Positions 12,254 through 22,537 of a DNA stretch of 64,000 bases are shown piece by piece. Position 1 is the stretch's first letter. Each line of letters starts with the position of its first letter. The notes beneath the pieces were generated by a model. It had not been told where the DNA came from. It searched no databases and saw only the letters and a list, made by a program, of their open reading frames with translations. Source of the stretch: Stemphylium vesicarium. Taxonomy: Eukaryota > Ascomycota > Dothideomycetes > Pleosporales > Pleosporaceae. A program made the translations under genes and the position numbers. The stretch is from NCBI GenBank assembly GCA_004380135.1, contig QXCR01000025.1:178899-242898 (forward strand), written 5' to 3'.

Positions 12254-14141
12254 ATGAGCCAAGCTATTCGCACTTTGCGAACGCGCAATAATCGGCCTCT
12301 TCAGAATCGAATTCGTTTACCCGCCGAAAGCCCAAAACCGCTTTTGTCATAGCTATCGGCATCCCCTTGATACTCTGGCTCCTTGGCCAGGTCTTCAAAC
12401 CAAGCTTGAAGTGGAGATCCGCTCACACGACGATCGAAGAATGGGAAAGCAGAAGGCAGCAAGTCGAGGATGCTTTAGTTGATAGCTGGGTTGCGTATTC
12501 GAAACATGCTTGGGGTCTGTTGGTTTTGTTTTAGCTGTCAGACTTCATGCTCACACATACCAGGCTACGATCAATTTCACCCCATCTCCAAGAAAAGCTC
12601 GAACATTAGCTCTAACGGGCTCGGCTGGATCATTGTGGACAGTCTTGACACGACAATGATCATTAATCTTACCTCCCAGTTATCCGACGCCCGGATCTGG
12701 CTGCACGGAAGCCTGGACTACGAGCAAGATCAAGACGTGAATACGTTCGAGACCACTGTCCGCATGCTGGGTGGGCTACTTTCTGCTCACTATTTGACTA
12801 CCGTACTACCCGGTGTCTCGTCGCGAAGGGATAGTATCTATTTAACAAAGGCTGTTGATTTAGCGGATCGGTTCCTCGGTGCATATGATTCACCTTCCGG
12901 TGTCCCATATGCGAGCATCCACTTGGCGCATCGCAAAGGGCTCATGTCGCATGCTCATGGCGGAGCCTCGTCTACCGCCAAAGCCACCACCTTGCAAATC
13001 GAGATGAAGTATCTAGCGAAAGTTACTGGTAATGACATATACTGGCGAAAGGCTGAGAAGGCTATGAAAGTGGTTGATGATATCAATGTTCCTAACGGCC
13101 TTGTACCGATTTTCATACAGCCACAACACGGTAGATTTTCAACACGAGAAATTCGACTCGGAATTCGAGGAGATTCATACTATGATGAGTGTATACTATC
13201 ATGTAATGATAGACTTCATTTGCTAATATATTCAGAGTACCTGATCAAGCAATATCTGCAAACCTCCGAGCCCGTCTACCTCGAAATGTGGGAGGAAGCC
13301 TTGGTAGGCATCCAAAAGCACCTCATATTCCCGACCAAATACGCAAAGTTTAGTATGGTTGCCGAGCCTCCCGGTGGAATCGGGGGGCCTCTTTCGCCAA
13401 AGATGGATCATCTTGTCTGCTTCCTACCAGGCTCCATCGCACTCGGGGCCACCGATGGCCTGACCGAAGCCGAGGCCTGCCGCCTACCCAGCTGGAACGC
13501 TGAAAAGGCGCGCCAGATGCAACTTGCGCGAGAGTTGACCAAAACGTGCTGGGGCATGTATAAGGTTACGGATACTGGAATCGCGCCAGAAATCGACTGG
13601 TTCTGGGCTGCCGACGAGTCTCTGCAGTCGCGGAAAGACATGCCACTTGCGCCGCTTGCTCGCAGCTTCAACTCCGAGGTTATTTGGAAGAAGGATTATA
13701 ACACCAAACCCCTTGATGCGCATAATCTGCAGCGACCAGAGACGGTCGAGAGTTTGTTTTGATGTGGCGCATCACCAAGGATCCTATCTACCGGGAGTGG
13801 GGCTGGGAGATCTTCCAAGCCTTCTTGGAACACTCCACGCTTCCTCTGGGAGAAGGCTTTTCGTCTCTCAATAACGTAAATGCGATCCCACCTCTGCGGC
13901 GCGACAGTATAGAGAGCTTTTGGCTGGTAAGTGAATTGTTGAGTTTACATCAATGACTGAGCGGTTGACTAGTTCCTAATGTCAGGCCGAGACGCTCAAG
14001 TACCTTTACCTACTATTTTCGCCAGACGATGTTCTTCCTCTTACGGACGTTGTCTTCGATACCGAAGCGCACGTGTTTCCCAGGATGGGTATGGGCAAGT
14101 TCAAGACAGGCTGGAAGCGCAAACCCAGGAAAACTGGTTAG
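12254..14141 (+). pseudogene. Decayed GH47 class I alpha-1,2-mannosidase (type II membrane form)
   Basis: The reading frame pieces are unmistakably glycoside hydrolase family 47, the Ca-dependent ER/Golgi enzymes that trim Man9 N-glycans. Visible are a hydrophobic anchor (around 12340-12385), then HAWG-YDQFHPISKK across an intron at 12515-12563, GGASSTAKATT, RGDSYY, PKMDHLVCF, GIAPEI, RPETVESLF and a normal C-terminal exon (13986-14141). Several lesions are seen. No ATG lies in frame with the anchor; a candidate start at 12254 (MSQAIRTLRTR) reaches it only through a frame change near 12309-12318. The expected intron at 13185-13235 has AT instead of GT at its 5' end. One base is missing near 13757-13762, inside a T run, so ESLF is followed by a stop while MWRITKDPIYREWGW continues in another frame. 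Conserved residues are otherwise well kept, so decay is recent, or part of it is sequencing error. Confidence 0.85.
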
Positions 14142-14852
14142 GTCCTGTACCTTGCCAGGCATGAGCAAAGCGTGAATCACGGTCGGAGTTGTGCGCGACC
14201 TTGCTGGCAACGGCGCATTCCGGCCACAATCAATGCAACATCTCTTAGCGAGGCTTTCAGATTGGCGTAAAAAATGATTTGGCTGATTCACATTTTCGCC
14301 AGGCTGGGCCTCAGCTCGTAAGCCGAGCAACATCTATCTTATAAGTGGAGGGAAATAAGCGTACAAATATCTAGGCCAGCCAATTGATTGCATTGGGTTC
14401 CATCACAAGTTTAGGGTTATATTACTGCCCCCAATTATAAGCGCTGTCGAGAGAAGATGCATCAAGTGCAAAAGACTGGCCCGATGCAGGTGATGAGCGA
14501 CAAGCCTTGAGAATAAGAGGCTCAGGCTCAGATGAGCTATCAACGAATGAGAAGCGTGGTGATGGAGACTTGGATGTCGAGAACGCAGCCTGATCTCAGC
14601 CACCGCTACACCACTCACACTCCCTGATCAGGAGAATCGATACGAAGGAGTCCAGTCGCATAACAGCCAGATTGCGATTTGAATGATGATTAGAAAAGAT
14701 TTCCCCATTCTATAACGCCATAGCAATGCATCCGGATACCCAAACAAGGAACACTTGGCGATACAAACGTCCCGTCACAAAGTCTTCGTTCTCTTTCCCT
14801 TTCCCACGTTTTATCACTACCACCACATTTTGGACGATTTCTTTCGGCCAAG
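14142..14852. other. Convergent 3' intergenic region
   Basis: This lies between the 3' ends of the GH47 relic and the GH128 gene. No gene or repeat was identified. Confidence 0.5.
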
Positions 14853-16013
14853 TTATACCCACATCAAGCATACAGTCACGGCAACCACGAACGCAAAGTA
14901 GCCTTTAGCAGCCACAATACCCACGGGCGCAGCAGCGGAATCTTCGGGCACGTTGTTTGTAGCCGCGCCACCCATGTACCAAGAGCCGATATCCGTCAAC
15001 TCGCCATCCTGCGTCAGCATAGCAGCGTTCGCGCCGACGTTTGAGACGTCTGAGCGGAATGCGCCGAAGTAAGAGTAGTGCGTGATGTTTCTGTGACGTT
15101 CGTTAGCCAAGAAGAAGGAGAAGAAGAAGAAGAAGAAGAAGAAGAAGAAGAAGAAGAAGAAGAAGAAGAAGAAGAAGAAGAAGAAGAAGAAGAAGAAGAA
15201 GAAGAAGAAGAAGAAGAAGAAGAAGAAGAAGAAGATACAAGCCGCGCTGAGTAAGAGCCCAAAAAAACGAAAAACACGAGAAAGGAAGAAAACTTACGGC
15301 CAACTATCAAAGCTACTCGCACTCATATTATAAAAACTCTGCGTCTCCTCGAGGTCCTGCTCAGGAAACCCATACTCCGTAACCCAGACCGTCATATTAG
15401 GCCACTTGGTCGTTACCCGTCCAATGTGACTCATCATGCCCTCAAAGTTGCCGTACCAATGCACAGGGATGAAATCCGGGTTACACCCGCCATCGCATTC
15501 GGCAAAGAAGTTGTCGAGCCACTCCCAGCCGGACTCAGCACCCGTGACACCGGGGGCACCGAGAGCCACACCGAGGTCCTTGAGAGGCTCGATCTCGGCT
15601 TTCCAGCGCGCGGCCGCCAGGCTAGCGGCCAGGTTGGAGCCCCCTGTGCTGTGCCCGCCGTCGGGCTCGTTGAAGCCGAGCACGTAGGATATGTTTGCGC
15701 CGGAATCAATTTGTTTCTTGACGGAATCTAGGAAGGGGGTGCCTGTGTCGCTGGAACTGGCGCCCCAGAGCATGGGCACGAATTGCATGTCGGCATCGTT
15801 GGAGAAGGCGGACGAGGGCTCGTACTCATAGTTGTAGTACCAAGTTGGTGGCGACGGACCGGTTTGCCAGATTTTGTCGTCGGATGGGTGATCATCGGAG
15901 GGGACGTGACAGAGACCGCGTTTTGAAGATGTCGAGGCAGTCGATTGTGCGGTGGCGGTGGTTGTGGTTGTGAGTAGAGCCGTTGCGGCCGAGAGCAGGG
16001 CGGAGCGTCGCAT
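14853..16013 (-). CDS. GH128 glycosidase, Asl1-like wall glucanase, probably secreted/anchored
   Basis: Two exons, 16013-15298 and 15090-14853, give 317 aa. The first about 22 residues form a signal peptide (MRRSALLSAATALL then TAQ). The catalytic fold matches glycosyl hydrolase family 128 (alkali-sensitive linkage protein 1 type), which acts on beta-1,3-glucan. LGFNEPD supplies the predicted acid/base Glu116 and VWVTEYGFPE the predicted nucleophile Glu213. The C-terminus ends in a hydrophobic tail (about 297-317) after a small-residue segment, consistent with a GPI signal or membrane anchor. The single 207-nt intron is unusual because most of it is a GAA/CTT triplet array. It has a GTAAGT donor, a CTAAC branch point and a CACAG acceptor, and splicing joins DSWP to NITHYSYFG in frame. 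The role is inferred to be wall glucan remodelling at the cell surface. Confidence 0.92.
15111..15235 (+). repeat. (GAA)n triplet microsatellite inside the GH128 intron
   Basis: About 125 bases are almost pure GAA on the plus strand, around 41 units with a single early interruption near 15118-15120. In the GH128 pre-mRNA it reads as CUU repeats, a giant pyrimidine tract between donor and branch site. It also produces meaningless long poly-Ser and poly-Leu frames on the minus strand. Confidence 0.98.
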
Positions 16014-17981
16014 GGCTGTTGTGAGGTTCGTGTGAACGTCTGAGACCTTTCTTTTTCGAAGGTTTGCGCTTTATTCAGAAGCGTTTTTCTACTTTTCGTG
16101 GGTAATTGGTAGCGAGATAGGGGACGACAATGTTGCGTAGAGAAGGGTCCTCGGTACCAGCGATACAAGCAGCAAACTCTCGAATAAAATGCCTGTAGTT
16201 TCGCAAAAGACCATCGAACACTGCGATAGAATCCCGAACACACGGTACCACCTCCCAAACGTCGACAGGGTCAAGATGTCGCAACAACAAATAGCAGACA
16301 AAAGAAAGCAACAAATACAATTGCCCGGTGTCCCAACAGCAGCTCACAAGAACGACCCTTCTTTTACAAAGAAGATACCAAGTCTTTTTCTTGCAACAGA
16401 GGAAAACCACAGACCAACAACAGCCGCAAGTGCGCCGATCCGTCCCAACCTTAAAAGGAGGAGACCATATATCCCGATACGTAAATCTACGCAAGCCACG
16501 GAAGAACGCCTCTGCTTCTTGGGAGCAAACCCATAATTGTTAGCGAACGGACGAACAGGAGGAAAAGCAAAAGAAAACCAAGAGTACGCCTAGATGCACA
16601 CCTCAGGTCCTGGACATTAATAGCAACAAGCCAAACATGCCAAAAACCCAAGATAACAAGAGTCAATAACCGCGCTACATCTGCACCATCACCCGCATTG
16701 CATTTACTCACTATCGAAAACAGGTGCGCAGAACTCCGGCTCTTTGCTCTTGGGGTTAGACAAAAACCTAGTCCGGCCCTGTTTTTCCTAATCGCTGCGA
16801 ATGTCGAGCGGCGGCCGCACCAGGATAAGCGGCGCGCGCGCTGCTGCTGGGCTGTTCGGTCGTGACGCAGGTACATGGCGCGCCACACATGCACCGCTTG
16901 TGCTAGGGTCAGGGGCGCGCGCGCGCGCGGCAGCCAAGGCAAGACGTAAACTGGGACCGGAACGTAGAGAACGACAAGTCCGCGGGAGATCGACTCTAGC
17001 TGCCCGGATCGCAGGTTAAGGTTTTACGCACTATGCTCATCATTACCTTGGGGGTTTGCTGTTCATCGTCGCGCGATCGGCAGAGGTACCAAGGGTGCCG
17101 CACCAAGGGGAGGTCGACCTCGATTGTATTGTACCCACTGTGTATGTGTGTAATGTATTGCCGGATTTCTCTTGCGCCAAATGGGCATTCAGGCAGATAA
17201 GTGATAGCTGCTAGGTGTATTGGTTCAGGGGTGTGTGGCTGTGGAATGCGCATGTGCCCAGAACCTGGGTCCCAACATTCTTTAGGTGGCTGCGCGGGTC
17301 TGCAAGCGAGGTGTTCGTTCAGGTCAAGTCCTTATCAGTGACATTAACCTTTGCAGCGTTTGGCAAAGGGACGACGATCACGTGCACGTTGTCTCTTGGA
17401 ACTTGAGGTTTCTCAAGCCACATTGGTCCCCTCGACGAACGCCACTTGTGCATTTTCTTAAATCTGGTACACAACGTTGAACGACTTGGTATTTGATATT
17501 TGGTATTTGGTTGGTGTTTGCATCTTTCCACTACTCCATCTCCCCTCCCACTTTTCCCGTCTCCTACAGACCTCCCTTTCTACTCCTCCTGTTCGCCCTC
17601 CTCCAATAACAGATAAGAAGAGATGTTGCGAGCCCCAGGCTTACCGCAAATTTGCGTGAGATTACAAGAGCTTGTATCAGATCTTCTTTACACTAAGAGT
17701 GAAAAAACAGACACAAAGAAATATTCGTAAGTTTCGGAGGGACGCAGAACGCCTCACTCTCGGTAGATGGGATATGCAAGGCTGAGCTGGATAACTTGGT
17801 GCGATGATATTTGACCGCTCTGTATTGTCAAACAACCACACCGCGTAGATGCGATAGACGATAAAAAACACTCAAGGAAATAAAGACAAGGGAAAATTTC
17901 GGCGGGTGCCTAGACGGTGAGACTATTTACAGCTTCGTCTAGGTCTTTCGCTTGGGAATTACTTTCGGATGCCATCAAAAC
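16014..17981. other. Intergenic, GH128 promoter side and FLC 3' flank
   Basis: No gene is supported here. A pure GC dinucleotide run occurs at about 16915-16929 within a locally GC-rich patch. The frames in this interval are short and lack domains. Confidence 0.5.
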
Positions 17982-20306
17982 CTAGTACGCGTACGGACCC
18001 TGGTGGCCTGGTTGTTGCTGTTGAGGCTGCCAGGGCACGTTGGAAACGTATCCAGGTGGTTGATGGTACCCGAGTTCTGCATCAGGTCCTGGACTGCTGT
18101 CGCGACTTCTACTTCGGTCGTGCGAAGCTGTGCGGCCGAAAGTCGAGGCATCTGCAAGCAGGTGCCCTTGATCATCTCCAAACGAGCGACCACCAGGACC
18201 GTTGTATGCAGTGTGTTGATCGGCAAGAGGCACAGGGTCGTAGCCAGCACCGCGTGGGCCAAAAGGCGAGGGAAGAGAGGTGCGCTTGTACTCTTGGGGG
18301 TCCATGAGAAGCGAGTTGCGCGCGTCGAGAGGAGTGAGGTTGTCGAGGTCACGGGCTTTCTCTGAAGATGTTGTCAGTGCCAGTTCTGCTTGGTGAGAGT
18401 TGTAAACTTACCAGCCTCCTTTCTCTTCTTGCGATGCGGGTTCTCCTTGCAGCAAAGGATGATTGCGTTGACAGCAATGAGTATGCCCAGGACACCTGTC
18501 AGGGAAGCTTGCACAACGACGAGGACAAGACCGGTCACAGTCTTGGTCGTCTGGCTCATGCCCAACTCCTCGACGAAAACCAAGATACAAACAACCGAAA
18601 GTACACGAATGACAGAGATGGTGATGTTGATCCAGGTACTGGACTTGAGGGTGTAGGGTCGAGCCCACAGAAGCATGATAAGGAGGAGGGCTTCAACAAT
18701 GAGTTGACCAGCAGCCTGTGCAAGACCATGACCATCTGCGCCTGCAATGACGCAGCCACGAGCGAACACGAAGACGATGGTAGGCACAAAGATCCACCAG
18801 TAGCTCTTCTTGTAGTTCTCGTAGAACAAGCTGTACTTGCGCCATACATCCTTGTCGTCGTAGAGAGCATCCGGCTTTCCTTCCATCTTCTTGTACTGGT
18901 TGGCGATACTCCAAATCTTCCAGGTAAAGAAGGCCAGAACTCCAGTGAAAGCAGCAAGTGTGACACCAGCTAGCGTCTTGATGAGCCAAGAATCTCCGTT
19001 TTTGAACTGGTAAACACAGTAGAGGACCCAGATTCCGTAGAGCAGAAGAATCAAGTTGGTAATGGTTTTGGCAAGAGTCCACCAGTATCGCTTACGGAAG
19101 CTGGTCAGTCGCTTCGGGAAGCTACCGAACAGGGCCCAGGTTTCGAGGATGACCTTGAAGAGGAGAATTGCGACGGTGATGGAGGCGATGGCGATAGCGA
19201 AGCAGAGCAGGACGGTCATAAAGGCATTGCGATCGGGGATGGTGTATTCCTGGATAAATCCCTGCATGTCCTTGGCATAGACGATGATCTTGTTGTCGCC
19301 GTCCTCTTCAGCGGTACCGTTGCCGTTGAGGTCGGTGTTCAGCTCATCGCGACCCCATAGAAGCACGTTGTTGAGGGCGCGCTTCGTCAAACTCTGGCCC
19401 TCACTCACATGTACCAGTGTAGCGTTCTTGAGGAAATCGACATTGGCCTGTGTCAGGTTGCCACCAGTGCTCTTACGCAGACTGTCGATGGAATGCTGCA
19501 TGTCCTCCCAGTAGATCAGACCGGTACTGAAAGCGAAGTTCTTGGACCAACTGCGATATACACCTGGCACGTCGGCGCTCATCATTCCATTCAGAGCCAT
19601 GGCCTGGAACCATCCAACGACGTCACCAAAGGTAGGACTGGATTGCGCGGCACCAGCATGTCCAGCACTTGCAAAGGTTGCCATACCGGTGACGGCTAGG
19701 GCCGCACCGGCAATTCCAGCAGCGACGTATTGCACACCTGTGGTCGAGAGGGATTTTCCGTTGCTGACTTGCGATGTGATGCAGGCGAGATCTTGGTTGT
19801 CGTCGATCGACCTGAGGTACATCTTGGCTTGGCTGTCGATGTCGGGGATGTTGAAGGCGATGGAGGGGATTTGGGACATGATGTCGTCGGGGATGCTCTG
19901 TTCACCTGATGCGCCGAATGTACCGGAGGGGACTGCGGTGGATTAGCCTTGATTAGAAGTGCGCGCGAATGGAAGTATACGGACCTGGACACAGCTGGTC
20001 GACCTTGACATCTCCGTCGCAAGGGTTGAAAGTTCTATTGTACACATTTTTTCCATATGCGTCCACGGTGAGGGTGGCCATGACCTTTTGCTCCTTCTCG
20101 TTGGTACCGGATACATCGAACTTGACCTTCTTTGTTGAGCGGTCAAAAGTGATATCCAGCTTGTTTACTTTGATGTCCGAGGGACCGTCCAAGCAGGAGC
20201 TGAAGCCGTTGGTCTTCAGGACGTCGCCGGCCATTACGCTCAGCGGCGCCGAGGCCAACAATATAAAGGGAGCGAGCATGGTCGAGTATGTTGCGTGGAG
20301 TCTCAT
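17982..20306 (-). CDS. FLC/TRP-like multispan membrane protein (flavin carrier type)
   Basis: Three exons, 20306-19985, 19932-18412 and 18361-17982, give 740 aa. Residues 1-27 are a signal peptide (MRLHATYSTMLAPFILL, ending VMAG). The next about 150 residues form an ML-like lumenal domain with paired cysteines and N-glycosylation sites. A TRP-like domain with roughly eight or nine transmembrane helices follows (from about residue 175), containing conserved runs such as PKRLTSFRKRYWW and NPHRKKRKEAG after the last helix. The C-terminal about 130 residues are hydrophilic and proline/glutamine rich, probably cytosolic. Yeast relatives Flc1-3 act in ER haem/FAD transport and wall integrity, and fungal relatives are also described as TRP-family calcium channels. 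Which activity applies here is not visible. The start was chosen at the ATG directly preceding the signal peptide, although the frame stays open upstream. Confidence 0.92.
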
Positions 20307-21937
20307 CGTGGTTGATCTTGTCCGCCCGCAGGCGTTCCTCAAAGGGGGGCGATTTCGATAGCGAGCGTAGAATGTGCGATAGCAATGTGCCAGAAGAGTC
20401 GTGGATGGGTGGGTGCGTGGTGTCGTATTCAACGGGAGATTAAACGGAAGTTCGGCCGCAGGTTCAACCTTTCTCGAGCCTGGTGGAAGATGTTCAACAA
20501 GGGCAAACGCTGCGCACGATAGCAAACGAGGGAAACCGGGGAAGAGGGTCTGGGAGGGAGGTCGAGTGGGCGGTTACGAGAGGCGCGACAACAGCAGCTC
20601 AAGGTGAAACGGGCAACGAAAGAGCGAGCGATGGGGTTGAGATGAGGAAAGAAAGGCCTCAAGCCGGTATTCTGCCTCTCTTCTGAAACCGTGCGGCAGC
20701 AGCCAAGGGGGCGCACTCCAATCAGGAAGGGACGCGCGGCGCTAGTCTGTATTTAAATCCGCGATGGCGCAGGCATGGGATCCGACGCTATCGAAGGATG
20801 ATCGTTGTTAGGCCGCGTTCGAGAACACGAGAGCGTGCACGCGGGTGGGATTTGTTGATTGACGTTGGGAAAAACGCTGTTGGTTCTGAGTTGGGGGTAT
20901 GCGCGGGCGGGGGAAGATGCGCTTTCTTTATCGTGTGCTTTGTTCTTCTTCAGCCATGTACGTGGAGCAGTAATGCGACACTGTGCAGCCGCGTGCTAAG
21001 TCATCACGCCCGTCTCGTATAGCAAACAGCTCAGCAGCTGGAGAATGCTGAGATGCAAGGCGAGCCTATCGTACCCCCCTGGTCCGCTCGAGACCCTTCG
21101 GTGCCCCAGCACGAGCGGAGGGCGCGACCATCGCCAAGGCAACGCATCCCATCATCGCTACCACCGCTGCCACCCTCAAAGACATGCCTGATCCCTTGCA
21201 AAACTTCTCCAAGCTTTCTTCTCCACACAAATGCTCTCTAGCACACCCTTTACTGCTACTTAACAAGCTCACATGCACAAAGCCCTCCACAACTTTTTCA
21301 CAGCTGTCAATGAAAGATTTCTGTGGTACCCTAGCCGGCCGTTCCCACGGACCGTCCGTTACCTGCGCTGCGTGGCTGTGCGAGTCCCAGCGTGGTAAAA
21401 ATAGAACCTGGGCCACCACATGGAGAATTTGACACCTGCAGCTGCCCAAAGAGACAAAAGCGTTGCATTCAGTATGACGTCCGAACAGGACAGGTTGTAG
21501 GCCCGAAATGCCTATATTGCTATCAGGGTGCTTGATAATACATCTATTACGATGACGAATTTATCTTCGAGTGAAACAAAACACATTCCACAACAGCAGC
21601 CGCCGCCACAACAACGTTCAGATTGTTCATAGGTTCCGGCGGTAGGTGCCGGTGTGCGCGCGCGCCTTGTTGGTCGTTGCGCAAAGAGTCTAGAGACCTT
21701 TTCCCGAAGGTAGCCTTTCGGGACCCGAGTTATTCAGTCGCCTTGACCACGCGATCTCTCGAGCCAGCCGTGATCCAGTCCCTTTGCCCCACCCACCCTG
21801 AATGCACCCCGAGAAGCCATGGCCACGCCCCCTCGTGTCGCCTGTCCACTGAGACTTGCACCCTTAGTCACCAATGCGGCTGCTCGTCATTCATCTATCT
21901 TTGGAAAACCTGCATGAACGTCATTCATTGATTTTGC

Positions 21938-21970
<33 letters not shown>

Positions 21971-22537
21971 GCGACAGCACAATACTAACCTCGAGTCTAG
22001 AACTGCTCATGTGAAGTAATCTCACGGTAATTTCGGATACCCGCCACTATCGCTCCTTCAATCAAACTCAGGAACTACCCATGGTTTCTGCATTACCAGT
22101 TCAGCACTTTCAACTGGTCTGATCTATTCGGCGCCTCTACTTAGTTGGGGATTGACAATTTATTTCTAGTCGCGCTCTACTCCTTTCACATGAATGCGCT
22201 GCGACCTCGAATTTTTCCTATGGAAGAGCAGTGGGTCAACTTGCTCAGTTGCGCCTGACCTTTACTCCCATGCAAAGCTATGTATAACAGTGATAACTTA
22301 AGAGCTATTGGAAGTTCGCATTCTATGTAGAGTCTAAGTGGGTATAAATATGTACAAAATCAACAAAAACAAGAGCTCATCCCTTTCAAATCCGAAAACA
22401 GTCCACCGCGTAGAGATATTTACATGTAGAAAATCGGCATAGTAGCGAACCACCGCCCCCAACATCTCCACTCAAAGCACTAGGCCCCACAAGTCCTTGT
22501 CATCCCCAGCATCATCCTCCATGGTGACCATCTTAGG
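20307..22537. other. Intergenic, FLC promoter side and GH81 3' flank
   Basis: No supportable gene is seen. The 5' side next to FLC is GC-rich and could hold a long leader. A minus-strand frame near 21065-21185 begins like a signal peptide (MSLRVAAVV) but ends after about 39 codons and has no visible downstream exon. Confidence 0.5.
21941..21967 (+). repeat. (GT)n dinucleotide microsatellite
   Basis: Twenty-seven bases of uninterrupted GT repeat in intergenic DNA. Confidence 0.97.

Noticed and set aside
15014..15322. Long poly-Ser and poly-Leu frames
   Set aside because: They are translations of the GAA/CTT microsatellite inside the GH128 intron and not proteins.
21065..21185. Short frame beginning like a signal peptide (MSLRVAAVV)
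   Set aside because: It ends after about 39 codons, and I found no downstream exon or conserved motif.
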